Assembly (NCBI RefSeq): GCF_036964905.1
Contig: NZ_JBALHR010000002.1
Span: 458,989 to 522,988 of the forward strand
Direction of reading: 5' to 3'
Source of the DNA: Gemmobacter denitrificans
Lineage (GTDB): Bacteria; Pseudomonadota; Alphaproteobacteria; Rhodobacterales; Rhodobacteraceae
Length of the DNA stretch: 64,000 bases
The notes below the pieces were generated by a model. That model was not told the DNA's origin, did no database searches, and was given only the letters and a program-made list of their open reading frames with translations. The translations under genes and the position numbers were made by a program. This document shows, in pieces, positions 33,565-41,845 of this stretch. Within the stretch, counting starts at the first letter, position 1. Every line of letters begins with the position of its first letter.

Positions 33565-36500
33565 ATGAAGATCGAGCGGAAGTTTACCACCGAGGCGACC
33601 GGTGCCTATGGCGCCATGACCTTCGCCACCACCACATCCGAAATTCGCAATCCCGACGGCAAGGTCGTCTTCCGTAACGAGGCGGTCGAGGTTCCCGAAG
33701 GCTGGAGCCAGGTCGCCAGTGACGTTCTGGCGCAAAAGTATTTCCGCAAGGCCGGGGTGCCCGCGCGGCTCAAGCGCGTGAAGGAAAAGGGCGTACCCGA
33801 ATTCCTGTGGCGCTCGGTCGCGGATGATGCGGCGCTGGCCGAACTGCCCGCCGATGAGCGTATCGTGGGCGAAACCAGCGCCAAGCAGGTGTTCGATCGT
33901 CTGGCCGGGGCCTGGGCCTATTGGGGCTGGAAGGGCGGCTATTTCAGCACCGAAGGCGATGCGCGCGCCTATTACGATGAAATGCGTTACATGCTGGCCC
34001 GCCAGATGGCGGCGCCCAACAGCCCGCAATGGTTCAATACCGGCCTGCATTGGGCCTATGGCATTGATGGCCCGGGGCAGGGGCATTTCTACGTCGATTA
34101 CAAGACCGGCAAGCTGACGCAATCCGACAGCGCCTATGAACATCCGCAGCCCCATGCCTGTTTCATCCAGTCGGTGAAGGACGATCTGGTGAATGAAGGC
34201 GGCATCATGGACCTCTGGGTCCGCGAGGCGCGGCTGTTCAAATACGGCTCGGGCACCGGCACCAACTTCTCCTCCTTGCGCGGTGAGGGCGAGAAATTGT
34301 CGGGCGGTGGCAAGTCCAGTGGCCTGATGGGCTTTCTGAAGATCGGCGACCGTGCGGCAGGGGCGATCAAATCGGGCGGTACCACGCGCCGCGCCGCCAA
34401 GATGGTGATCTGCGACATGGATCACCCCGATATCGAGGCTTTCATCAACTGGAAAGTGATCGAAGAGCAGAAGGTGGCAAGTCTGGTCGCCGGCTCCAAG
34501 ATGCATGAACAGCATCTGAATGCGATCTTTGCCGCCATCCGCGCTTGGGATGGTCTGGCTGCCGATGCGGCAGATGCCACCAGGAATGACGCGCTGAAAT
34601 CCGCGATCCGCGCCGCCAAGAAGGCGATGATCCCCGAAACCTATATCAACCGCGTGCTGCAATATGCGCGGCAGGGTTTCGACAGTATCGAATTCCCGAC
34701 CTATGACACCGATTGGGATTCCGAGGCCTATATTTCGGTGTCGGGCCAGAATTCGAACAATTCGGTCCGCGTGACCGACGCCTTCCTGAAAGCGGTGAAA
34801 GAGGATGCCGACTGGGCGCTGATCCGCCGCACCGATGGCAAGGTGGCCAAGACGGTGAAGGCGCGCGATCTGTGGGATCAGATCGGCCATGCCGCCTGGG
34901 CCTGCGCCGATCCGGGCATTCAGTTCCATGATACGGTAAACGCCTGGCATACCTGCCCCGAAGACGGGCCGATCCGTGGATCGAACCCCTGTTCGGAATA
35001 CATGTTCCTTGATGATACGGCCTGCAATCTGGCCTCGATGAACCTGCTGACCTTCTATCACGGCGGCCGGTTTGACGCGGCGGCCTATATCCATGCCACC
35101 CGGCTCTGGACCCTGACGCTGGAGATCAGCGTGATGATGGCGCAATTCCCCAGCAAGGAAATCGCGCAACTGTCCTATGATTTCCGCACGTTGGGCCTGG
35201 GCTATGCCAATATCGGCGGCCTGCTGATGAATATGGGTTTGGGCTATGACAGTGCCGAGGGCCGGGCGCTGTGTGGTGCGCTGACGGCGCTGATGACCGG
35301 CGTCACCTATGCGACCAGCGCCGAAATCGCGGCAGAACTGGGGCCCTTCGCGGGGTATCAGCGCAACGCTGATCACATGCTGCGCGTGATGCGCAACCAT
35401 CGCCGCGCGGCCTATGGCCATACCAACGGCTATGAGGCGCTGAATGTGAACCCTGTCGCGCTCGATGTCGCCAATTGCCCGGATGCCGAACTGGTGACCA
35501 TGGCGCGCGGCGCCTGGGACGAGGCGCTGGCCCTGGGGGAAGTGCACGGCTTCCGCAATGCCCAGACCACGGTGATCGCCCCGACCGGCACCATCGGCCT
35601 GGTGATGGATTGTGATACCACCGGGATCGAACCCGATTTCGCGCTGGTGAAGTTCAAGAAACTGGCGGGCGGCGGTTATTTCAAGATCATCAACCAATCG
35701 GTTCCGGCGGCGCTGGAAAAGCTGGGCTATTCCACAGGCCAGGTGGCGGAAATCGTCGCCTATGCAGTGGGCCACGGCACCATCGGCAATTGCCCGGGCA
35801 TCAACCATACCGCGCTGATCGGCCATGGGTTCGGCCCGCGCGAGATCGAAAAGATCGAGGCCGCGCTGCCTTCGGCCTTTGACATCCGGTTTGTCTTCAA
35901 CCAGTGGACGCTGGGCGAGGATTTCTGCAAGGGCACACTGGGCATTCCGGCAGACAAGCTGGCCGATCCGACATTCGATCTGCTGCGCCATCTGGGATTC
36001 ACCAAGGCCCAGATCGATGCCGCCAATGATCATGTCTGCGGCACCATGACGCTGGAAGGGGCCCCGTTCCTAAAGCGCGAACATTACAGCGTGTTCGATT
36101 GCGCCAATCCCTGCGGCAAGACCGGCAAACGCTATCTGTCGGTGGAAAGCCACATCACCATGATGGCGGCGGCGCAAAGCTTCATTTCGGGTGCGATTTC
36201 CAAGACCATCAACATGCCTAACAGCGCCAGCATCGGCGAAACACTGGCGGCCTATGAACTGTCGCATTCGCTGGGCATCAAGGCCAATGCGCTGTATCGC
36301 GACGGATCGAAACTGTCGCAACCGCTGGCATCTGCTCTGGTCGAGGATGACGAAGAGGCCGAAGAGGCGCTGATCAATGGCAGCCAGCAGGAAAAGGCCG
36401 TGGTTCTGGCTGAAAAGATCATCGAAAAGGTGATTGTGAAGGAAATCGTCCGTAGCCACCGCGAAAAGCTGCCCGAGCGTCGCAAGGGCTATACCCAGAA

Positions 36501-37251
36501 GGCGGTCGTGGGCGGCCACAAGGTCTATCTGCGCACGGGCGAATATGGTGACGGGTCGCTGGGCGAAATCTTCATCGACATGCACAAGGAAGGCGCGGGC
36601 TTCCGGGCGATGATGAACAACTTCGCCATCGCGGTGTCGGTTGGCCTGCAATATGGCGTGCCGTTGGAAGAATTTGTCGATGCCTTCACCTTCACCAAGT
36701 TCGAACCGGCGGGCATGGTGCAGGGCAATGACAGCATCAAGAATGCGACCTCCATTCTTGACTATGTGTTCCGCGAACTGGCGGTCAGCTACCTGGATCG
36801 CACTGATCTGGCGCATGTCGCCCCCAAGGGCGCCAGCTTCGATGAACTGGGCGGCGGGGTGACCGAAGGCAAGCGCGACAGCAATGTGGAACCGGTCAGC
36901 GAAACGGCCGCCTCCAAATCCTTGGAAGTGCTGCGCCAGATTTCCTCGACCGGCTATCTGCGCAAGCGCCTGCCCAAGGATCTGGTGGTTCTGCAGGGCG
37001 GAATGGGCGGCACTGCGCTTTCGGGTGACACTGTGTCCCTGTCGATGGTGCTGCCGGAAACCGGGCTTGCCACCGGGACGATGGGGGCCACCGCGCTGTC
37101 CACCGGTTCGGTGTCGATGGACGCCCGCACTAAGGCGAAGATGCAGGGCTATGAAGGCGATCCTTGCGGCGAATGTGGCAATTACACCCTTGTGCGGAAT
37201 GGCACCTGCATGAAGTGCAATACCTGCGGCGGCACCAGCGGCTGCAGCTGA
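33565..37251 (+). CDS. nrdJ: AdoCbl-dependent (class II) ribonucleotide reductase NrdJ
   Basis: Reduces ribonucleotides with or without oxygen using adenosylcobalamin. The protein has about 1228 residues, the long NrdJ type. Features: MKIERKFTTEATGAYGAM start, NSPQWFNTGLHWAYGI, SGTGTNFSSLRGEGEKLSGG, the active-site loop DPGIQFHDTVNAWHTCPEDG with NPCSEYMFLDDTACNLASMN, APTGTIGLVMDCDTTGIEPD, and a cysteine-rich C-terminus (CGECGNY, CMKCNTCGG) that regenerates the active-site disulfide. The ATG at 33565 fits homologues better than 33556. It is a direct user of the cofactor made by the cob genes in this window. Confidence 0.96.
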   Translation: MKIERKFTTEATGAYGAMTFATTTSEIRNPDGKVVFRNEAVEVPEGWSQVASDVLAQKYFRKAGVPARLKRVKEKGVPEFLWRSVADDAALAELPADERIVGETSAKQVFDRLAGAWAYWGWKGGYFSTEGDARAYYDEMRYMLARQMAAPNSPQWFNTGLHWAYGIDGPGQGHFYVDYKTGKLTQSDSAYEHPQPHACFIQSVKDDLVNEGGIMDLWVREARLFKYGSGTGTNFSSLRGEGEKLSGGGKSSGLMGFLKIGDRAAGAIKSGGTTRRAAKMVICDMDHPDIEAFINWKVIEEQKVASLVAGSKMHEQHLNAIFAAIRAWDGLAADAADATRNDALKSAIRAAKKAMIPETYINRVLQYARQGFDSIEFPTYDTDWDSEAYISVSGQNSNNSVRVTDAFLKAVKEDADWALIRRTDGKVAKTVKARDLWDQIGHAAWACADPGIQFHDTVNAWHTCPEDGPIRGSNPCSEYMFLDDTACNLASMNLLTFYHGGRFDAAAYIHATRLWTLTLEISVMMAQFPSKEIAQLSYDFRTLGLGYANIGGLLMNMGLGYDSAEGRALCGALTALMTGVTYATSAEIAAELGPFAGYQRNADHMLRVMRNHRRAAYGHTNGYEALNVNPVALDVANCPDAELVTMARGAWDEALALGEVHGFRNAQTTVIAPTGTIGLVMDCDTTGIEPDFALVKFKKLAGGGYFKIINQSVPAALEKLGYSTGQVAEIVAYAVGHGTIGNCPGINHTALIGHGFGPREIEKIEAALPSAFDIRFVFNQWTLGEDFCKGTLGIPADKLADPTFDLLRHLGFTKAQIDAANDHVCGTMTLEGAPFLKREHYSVFDCANPCGKTGKRYLSVESHITMMAAAQSFISGAISKTINMPNSASIGETLAAYELSHSLGIKANALYRDGSKLSQPLASALVEDDEEAEEALINGSQQEKAVVLAEKIIEKVIVKEIVRSHREKLPERRKGYTQKAVVGGHKVYLRTGEYGDGSLGEIFIDMHKEGAGFRAMMNNFAIAVSVGLQYGVPLEEFVDAFTFTKFEPAGMVQGNDSIKNATSILDYVFRELAVSYLDRTDLAHVAPKGASFDELGGGVTEGKRDSNVEPVSETAASKSLEVLRQISSTGYLRKRLPKDLVVLQGGMGGTALSGDTVSLSMVLPETGLATGTMGATALSTGSVSMDARTKAKMQGYEGDPCGECGNYTLVRNGTCMKCNTCGGTSGCS

Positions 37252-37320
37252 TCACATCCGGTGCCGTTTCCCCCTTTGACGCAGCAACTTCTGTGCCTTG
37301 CGGGGTAAGTGACTGAAAAC

Positions 37321-37350
37321 ATAGCCACCGCCAAATCTGGCGGTGGCTAT
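37321..37350 (+). terminator. Terminator-like hairpin after nrdJ
   Basis: Perfect 12-bp inverted repeat ATAGCCACCGCC (37321-37332) / GGCGGTGGCTAT (37339-37350), 6-nt loop, followed by CTTCATTTC. It also faces the end of the leftward receptor gene. Confidence 0.85.
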
Positions 37351-37446
37351 CTTCATTTCGGGCCTGCCCTTTTCAAGGCGTTGGTCGATCGATCAAGGCC
37401 GCTATTCAGTTCCTGGATGCCGGATCTGCCGCTATCACCCGGGGGA

Positions 37447-39396
37447 TCAGAATTCATGCCAGGCGCTGTCTCCGACAGTTGCGGCTGCGCTGCGTCTGCG
37501 GCCGACGGCTTCGCCCACTGCCGCGCTCCAGTCGATCACACGGGATTCGATCGGCACCAGCGGAGTGACATTTCTGGGCATTTCGACCTCGCGACGCGCG
37601 ACTGCCGGTAGCCGGAATTCCGCCATTGCGATGATCAGTTCCTCGGCCCGTTTCAACAATGTGCTGGCGGCGGCATGGGTTTCTTCAGCCATGGCGCTGT
37701 TTTGCTGGGTCACCTGATCCAGCTGGCTGATACCGGTGTTCAACTCGTTGATACCACCCGCCTGTTCTGTGGCGGCGACCGCAATTTCCGCAATGATGCT
37801 TGAGGCTTCCTTGGCGCGCTTGACGATGTCATCCAGACTGTCGCCTGCCGCACGAACCAATTCCGATCCGGCTTCCACCTGCTGGGAACTGTCGGAAATC
37901 AGGGTCTTGATTTCCTTGGCTGATTCAGATGCCCTGCGGGCAAGAACCCGCACTTCGGAGGCAACCACGGCAAATCCACGACCGGCCTCGCCCGCGCGTG
38001 CCGCTTCGACCCCGGCGTTCAATGCGAGCAGATTGGTCTGGAAGGCGATGTCATCAATGACACCGATGATCCGGGTGATCTGGCCCGAGCTGCGCTCGAT
38101 CCCCTGCATGGCATCTACCGCCCGACGCACGATTCCCGCCCCGCTTTCCGCCCCGTCGCGGTTTTCCACGCTTGCACTTTCGGCTTCGCCCGCCCGTTCG
38201 GCAGTCGAGCCAACGCTGGCGGTCAATTCGTTCAAGGCTGCAGCCGATTGTTCCAACGTCGCCGCCTGGGTTTCGGCGCGCGCAGAAAGTTCGCGGCTGG
38301 CCCCCGCGATTTCTTGCGAACTGTCGCGCAACCCTTGCGCAATGGCCGCCACATTGGCCAACACACCGCCGATCCGGTCGAGCGCCAGGTTGTAGCTGAG
38401 CCGAAGTGTTTCATAATCGGCGGGGAAGGGGGAATGTGCCGGGCTGTCGATCGGTTCGCACAAGGTGCCATCGGCCAGACGCTGCAAGGCGGCTTCGAGT
38501 TCGGAAACGACGCGCGCTTGTTCATGCCGTTTCTCTTCGCGCGCGGCCTCAGCTTCGGAGGCAAGCTCTGCGATATGCGCGGCCTCGCCCAATTGAGTTC
38601 GCAGCGTTTCCACAGCCCGGGCAAGACGACCGATTTCATCGGTGGCCGTCAGTCCGGGCACGGTGACGGAATAGTCCCGCATGGCAAGATTGTCGACAGC
38701 TGCACTGATGTCGAGGATAGGGCGGGTCATGCGCCGGACCAGCAGGGCCGATGCGCCAATACCAACCATCAGCAGCGCCAAGGCCCCGCCAAGCTTGATC
38801 ATCAGGCTCTCCCACATTTTGGCTTGCAGGGATTCGGTCTGGAACCCGGCGAAGAGGGCACCAAGCACTGTGCCGTCCGCCGCGCGGATCGGCTCGAATG
38901 CAGCCATATAGGCCCGCCCCATCAGCATGATCTCCCCCTCATACCTGACACCGGCGATCAAGGCGGCATGGGCAGGGCTTTCAGGTTCAAGAATTGTGCC
39001 AATCGCACGCTTGCCCTTTTCATTCCTCATGCTGGTGATCTGGTAGCGAAAATTCCCGGTCTTGGGGTCACGCACCATCAGGGTCAGATCGGCATGGCTG
39101 CCCTTGTGCATGTCATCGATCTTTTCGCTGCTGATCAGCAGTGGATTTCCGTTCCAACGCAGGTTGGTCACATAGCCTTCTTCCGGTTTTTCGGCATAGA
39201 CGACGCGGGTATGTTCCCGGATCTGGCTTTCCAGCAGGCTGAGTCCTGAGGAAATCCGATCCCTTGCATGTTCATTGATCAGCGCATCCTGCTGTTGTTT
39301 GGACAATACGGTCAGCCCTGTGCAGGCAATGATCAGGATGACAGAAATCATTGCCGTGAAGCGGGCGCTGATGCTGAGACGATTGAAGACGTTCAT
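37447..39396 (-). CDS. Methyl-accepting chemotaxis protein
   Basis: Transmembrane chemoreceptor of 649 residues. TM1 is about 12-31 (FTAMISVILIIACTGLTVLS), a periplasmic Cache-like sensor follows to about 190 (MVRDPKTGNFRYQITS; LMGRAYMAAFEPIRAADGTV), TM2 is about 198-220, then HAMP segments and the signalling hairpin with IAFQTNLLALNAGVEAARAG. The protein ends in AWHEF, which fits the aromatic CheR/CheB-tethering pentapeptide. The start at 39396 has GGAGGC upstream. It forms an operon with cheD and cheB. Confidence 0.94.
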   Translation of the reverse strand: MNVFNRLSISARFTAMISVILIIACTGLTVLSKQQQDALINEHARDRISSGLSLLESQIREHTRVVYAEKPEEGYVTNLRWNGNPLLISSEKIDDMHKGSHADLTLMVRDPKTGNFRYQITSMRNEKGKRAIGTILEPESPAHAALIAGVRYEGEIMLMGRAYMAAFEPIRAADGTVLGALFAGFQTESLQAKMWESLMIKLGGALALLMVGIGASALLVRRMTRPILDISAAVDNLAMRDYSVTVPGLTATDEIGRLARAVETLRTQLGEAAHIAELASEAEAAREEKRHEQARVVSELEAALQRLADGTLCEPIDSPAHSPFPADYETLRLSYNLALDRIGGVLANVAAIAQGLRDSSQEIAGASRELSARAETQAATLEQSAAALNELTASVGSTAERAGEAESASVENRDGAESGAGIVRRAVDAMQGIERSSGQITRIIGVIDDIAFQTNLLALNAGVEAARAGEAGRGFAVVASEVRVLARRASESAKEIKTLISDSSQQVEAGSELVRAAGDSLDDIVKRAKEASSIIAEIAVAATEQAGGINELNTGISQLDQVTQQNSAMAEETHAAASTLLKRAEELIIAMAEFRLPAVARREVEMPRNVTPLVPIESRVIDWSAAVGEAVGRRRSAAATVGDSAWHEF

Positions 39397-39430
39397 TCTT
39401 GCCTCCGGGGATAGGTCACGCCGGCCATTT

Positions 39431-39943
39431 TCAGAAAAGCTCGATAGCGCCGGTACGCGGCGCCACGGGAACAACAGGATCCTTGGTTTGTTCGGGCAGC
39501 AGAAGTTGCTGGGCCCTGCCGGTTGCGGGCCAGAACCGGATCCGCCGGGCAGAATTGCCACCCAGACTCATGGAAATGCAGGGAATCCGCTCGCCCGCCA
39601 GAAAGGCAATGGCTGCCTCGCCGTTGCGGCGGCCAATATCCGGAAGCCCGGCCATCATGCGGGCACCGCCGAAAATCTTGGCCTGTAGCCGAGACCGTTG
39701 TGCCCCTTGTTTCAACAAGCCGTTCACCAGACGCTCCATCGAGGCCGATGCAAAACGCATATCCCCCTCGCGTGCGCCGGTATCATCGGCCAGCAGAAAG
39801 TGGTTCATGCCGCCGATCTGGCGCTGCGGATCGTACATGCAGGCGGCAACGCATGATCCCAGTACTGTCGTGATCATCACATCCTGCGAATCGGAGATCG
39901 CCTGTTCCCCCTGGATGACATGAAGGGTGCGCTGTTCGGTCAT
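39431..39943 (-). CDS. cheD: Chemoreceptor glutamine deamidase CheD
   Basis: Deamidates glutamines of chemoreceptors; 170 residues. The catalytic Cys and His lie in TTVLGSCVAACMYDP and GGMNHFLLADD; KIFGGARMM and SLGGNSARRIRF are conserved. The start overlaps the cheB stop by 4 nt and the receptor gene follows after 34 nt. Confidence 0.95.
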   Translation of the reverse strand: MTEQRTLHVIQGEQAISDSQDVMITTVLGSCVAACMYDPQRQIGGMNHFLLADDTGAREGDMRFASASMERLVNGLLKQGAQRSRLQAKIFGGARMMAGLPDIGRRNGEAAIAFLAGERIPCISMSLGGNSARRIRFWPATGRAQQLLLPEQTKDPVVPVAPRTGAIELF

Positions 39944-40941
39944 CTTGGGCCCCGCAAGCTTGCCTGGGCGGGAACCGATTGTGCGGCACCGGCCAGAAGG
40001 GCTGCACCGATACGGTCCAGCGGAAGAATGGCAGAGGCCGCGCCCATTTCGGCGGCGATTCGCGGCATGCCGTAAACCGTGCAGGTTTCGCGGTTCTGGG
40101 CGATGGTAAAGCCACCTGCCGCACGAATTTCGCCGAGCCCCCGGGCACCGTCAGCACCCATTCCGGTAAGCAGGGCCGCCGCGACCTTTGGGCCAAAGGC
40201 GGCAGCCGATTGAAACAACGCATCCACCGAAGGCCGGTGTGGGCAGGTTGCAGGGGCCGGAACAATGGCCATCCGTGGCCGGGCGGTTCCTGTCAACACC
40301 AAGTGGCAATCAGCGGTTGCCGCGATATGAACTGTGCCCCGTGTCGGTATCGCATTGTCCTGTGCCGCCACGACATGGGGTGTGCAGCAGCGGTTCAGTC
40401 GGTCAAGCAGACCATCCAGAAAATTCGGCCTGATATGCTGAACGATCAGGGTCGGCGGGCATTCGGTGGTGAATTGCGACAGAACCGTCTCGATCGCAGC
40501 GATCCCGCCCGTCGATGCGCCGATCAGGATCAGTTCGGGTTTGTGTGCGGTTGTGCTGGGCGGAGGTTTCGGCCGGGTCCGTCCCGCCAGAACATCGGCC
40601 ACGACTGCAGGATTGTCGTCGCGCCCAAAATCCACCCAGGCGGTATTGGGGGGCAGCTGCGCCGGTGGTTGGGCGCCGTAGACAACCCAGCGGGCACCGA
40701 TAGCCTTGATAAGGCGCAGGAACATGTCGAATCCCGGTTCGGCCGCAGCGGTGTCAGAAATGGCGAGACTGACGGGTTGGGCTTCCTCGACCAGACTGAA
40801 GGCTTCAAACAGCGACATGGCTCCGATCACCCGTAACGGTGCCAGCGCCCCGGCCACGCGGCGCAGCCGCAGGGAATCGGGGTCAACCACTATCGCGATC
40901 TGGTTTCTTGCGGTATCTTGGGACACGCGAGGCTCCGGCAT
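39940..40941 (-). CDS. cheB: Chemotaxis methylesterase CheB with degenerate receiver
   Basis: Protein-glutamate methylesterase resetting receptor methylation; 333 residues. The C-terminal domain is intact: ILIGASTGGIAAIETVLSQF (nucleophile Ser), TLIVQHIRPNFLDGLLDRLN (His) and LLTGMGADGARGLGEIRAAG (Asp). The N-terminal receiver is degenerate: the acidic pair is VVDPDS, the phosphoacceptor position is ISDTAAAEPG, and the usual K-P near the end is replaced by AWVDFGRDD. Regulation by CheA phosphorylation may be weak or lost. The ATG at 40941 is used; a TTG at 41007 would add 22 residues. Confidence 0.9.
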   Translation of the reverse strand: MPEPRVSQDTARNQIAIVVDPDSLRLRRVAGALAPLRVIGAMSLFEAFSLVEEAQPVSLAISDTAAAEPGFDMFLRLIKAIGARWVVYGAQPPAQLPPNTAWVDFGRDDNPAVVADVLAGRTRPKPPPSTTAHKPELILIGASTGGIAAIETVLSQFTTECPPTLIVQHIRPNFLDGLLDRLNRCCTPHVVAAQDNAIPTRGTVHIAATADCHLVLTGTARPRMAIVPAPATCPHRPSVDALFQSAAAFGPKVAAALLTGMGADGARGLGEIRAAGGFTIAQNRETCTVYGMPRIAAEMGAASAILPLDRIGAALLAGAAQSVPAQASLRGPR

Positions 40942-41173
40942 TCCAAGGTCATGAATTTGACCTCTGCCAGACAGGCTAGACTTGCAGCCGTAAACGAACC
41001 CTTTCAACCAACGCGCTGCTTTCGATCAAAAGCGTTCGAACTCTCTTCTGATCGGGCAACCAGTCCTTAACATTCGCGATTTAGCGTCCAATGAGAATTT
41101 GGGCTGACCTGGCCCGGACCATTCCCGGTTCCGGCCGCCAGGACAGATCGATGCGACAGGGGGGCTAGGCCCA

Positions 41174-41479
41174 ATGCCGGGCAATCATGTTTTCAAACTG
41201 GAGCGCAAGCTCGACACGACGGCTGCCCGTGGCCTTGCATCGGCGTTGCTGTCGCACAGGGGACAGCCGCTGGAGATCGATGGGTCTGCGGTTGAAACGA
41301 TAGGGGGCCTGGCGGTGGAAGTGCTGATTTCTGCGGGACTTCAGTGGCAAGCCGATGGTCAGCCGGTGAGCCTTGTCTCTCCGTCGTCCCGGATGGAGGA
41401 CGTCTGCAAGACACTGGGGCTGCGACCGGATGCCCCATGGCTGACCGAGGCCGCAGATCCGGGAAGGAGCCATTCATGA
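41174..41479 (+). CDS. STAS-domain protein of the chemotaxis operon
   Basis: A 101-residue cytoplasmic protein with a STAS/anti-sigma-antagonist-like fold: FKLERKLDTTAARGLASALL, LEIDGSAVETIGGLAVEVLI and VSLVSPSSRMEDVCKTLGL. The typical phosphorylatable serine region reads DGSAVETIGG. It is the first gene of the rightward chemotaxis arm and overlaps cheY by 4 nt. Similar small STAS proteins occur at the head of alphaproteobacterial chemotaxis operons; the role is not known to me. Confidence 0.8.
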   Translation: MPGNHVFKLERKLDTTAARGLASALLSHRGQPLEIDGSAVETIGGLAVEVLISAGLQWQADGQPVSLVSPSSRMEDVCKTLGLRPDAPWLTEAADPGRSHS

Positions 41480-41844
41480 GCCATCGCATTCTTGCCATTG
41501 ACGATTCGCCAACCATGCGCGGCCTGATCGCCCGCGCGCTGCAGGCCGGTGGATTTGAGGTACATCTGGCCGAAGATGGGGCCGACGGGCTCAAGCGGCT
41601 GGTGGATGTCGCCCCCGATCTGGTGATCACCGATATAAACATGCCGGTTCTGGACGGGTTTGGTGTGATTGAAGGCGTTCGCCGCGACCCGGTGCATGCC
41701 TCGACCCCCGTGTTGGTTCTGACCACTGAAAGTGGCGTGGATCTGAAGGCCCGGGCGCGTCGTTCCGGCGCAACGGGATGGATCGTGAAACCGTTCGATG
41801 AAGATGCGCTGATCAGTGTCATCCATCGCGTGCTTGGGGTCTGA
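41476..41844 (+). CDS. cheY: Response regulator CheY (first copy)
   Basis: Single-domain receiver of 122 residues: acidic pair in LAIDDSPTMRG, phosphoacceptor Asp in LVITDINMPVLDGFG, Thr in VLVLTTESG, and Lys in GWIVKPFDED. All active-site residues are present, so it should accept phosphate from CheA and bind the flagellar motor or act as a phosphate sink. The start overlaps the STAS gene. Confidence 0.94.
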   Translation: MSHRILAIDDSPTMRGLIARALQAGGFEVHLAEDGADGLKRLVDVAPDLVITDINMPVLDGFGVIEGVRRDPVHASTPVLVLTTESGVDLKARARRSGATGWIVKPFDEDALISVIHRVLGV

Positions 41845-41845
41845 C

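Noticed and set aside
33259..36033. 924-codon leftward frame opposite nrdJ
   Set aside because: Antisense shadow of nrdJ. The composition follows the complement of nrdJ codons.
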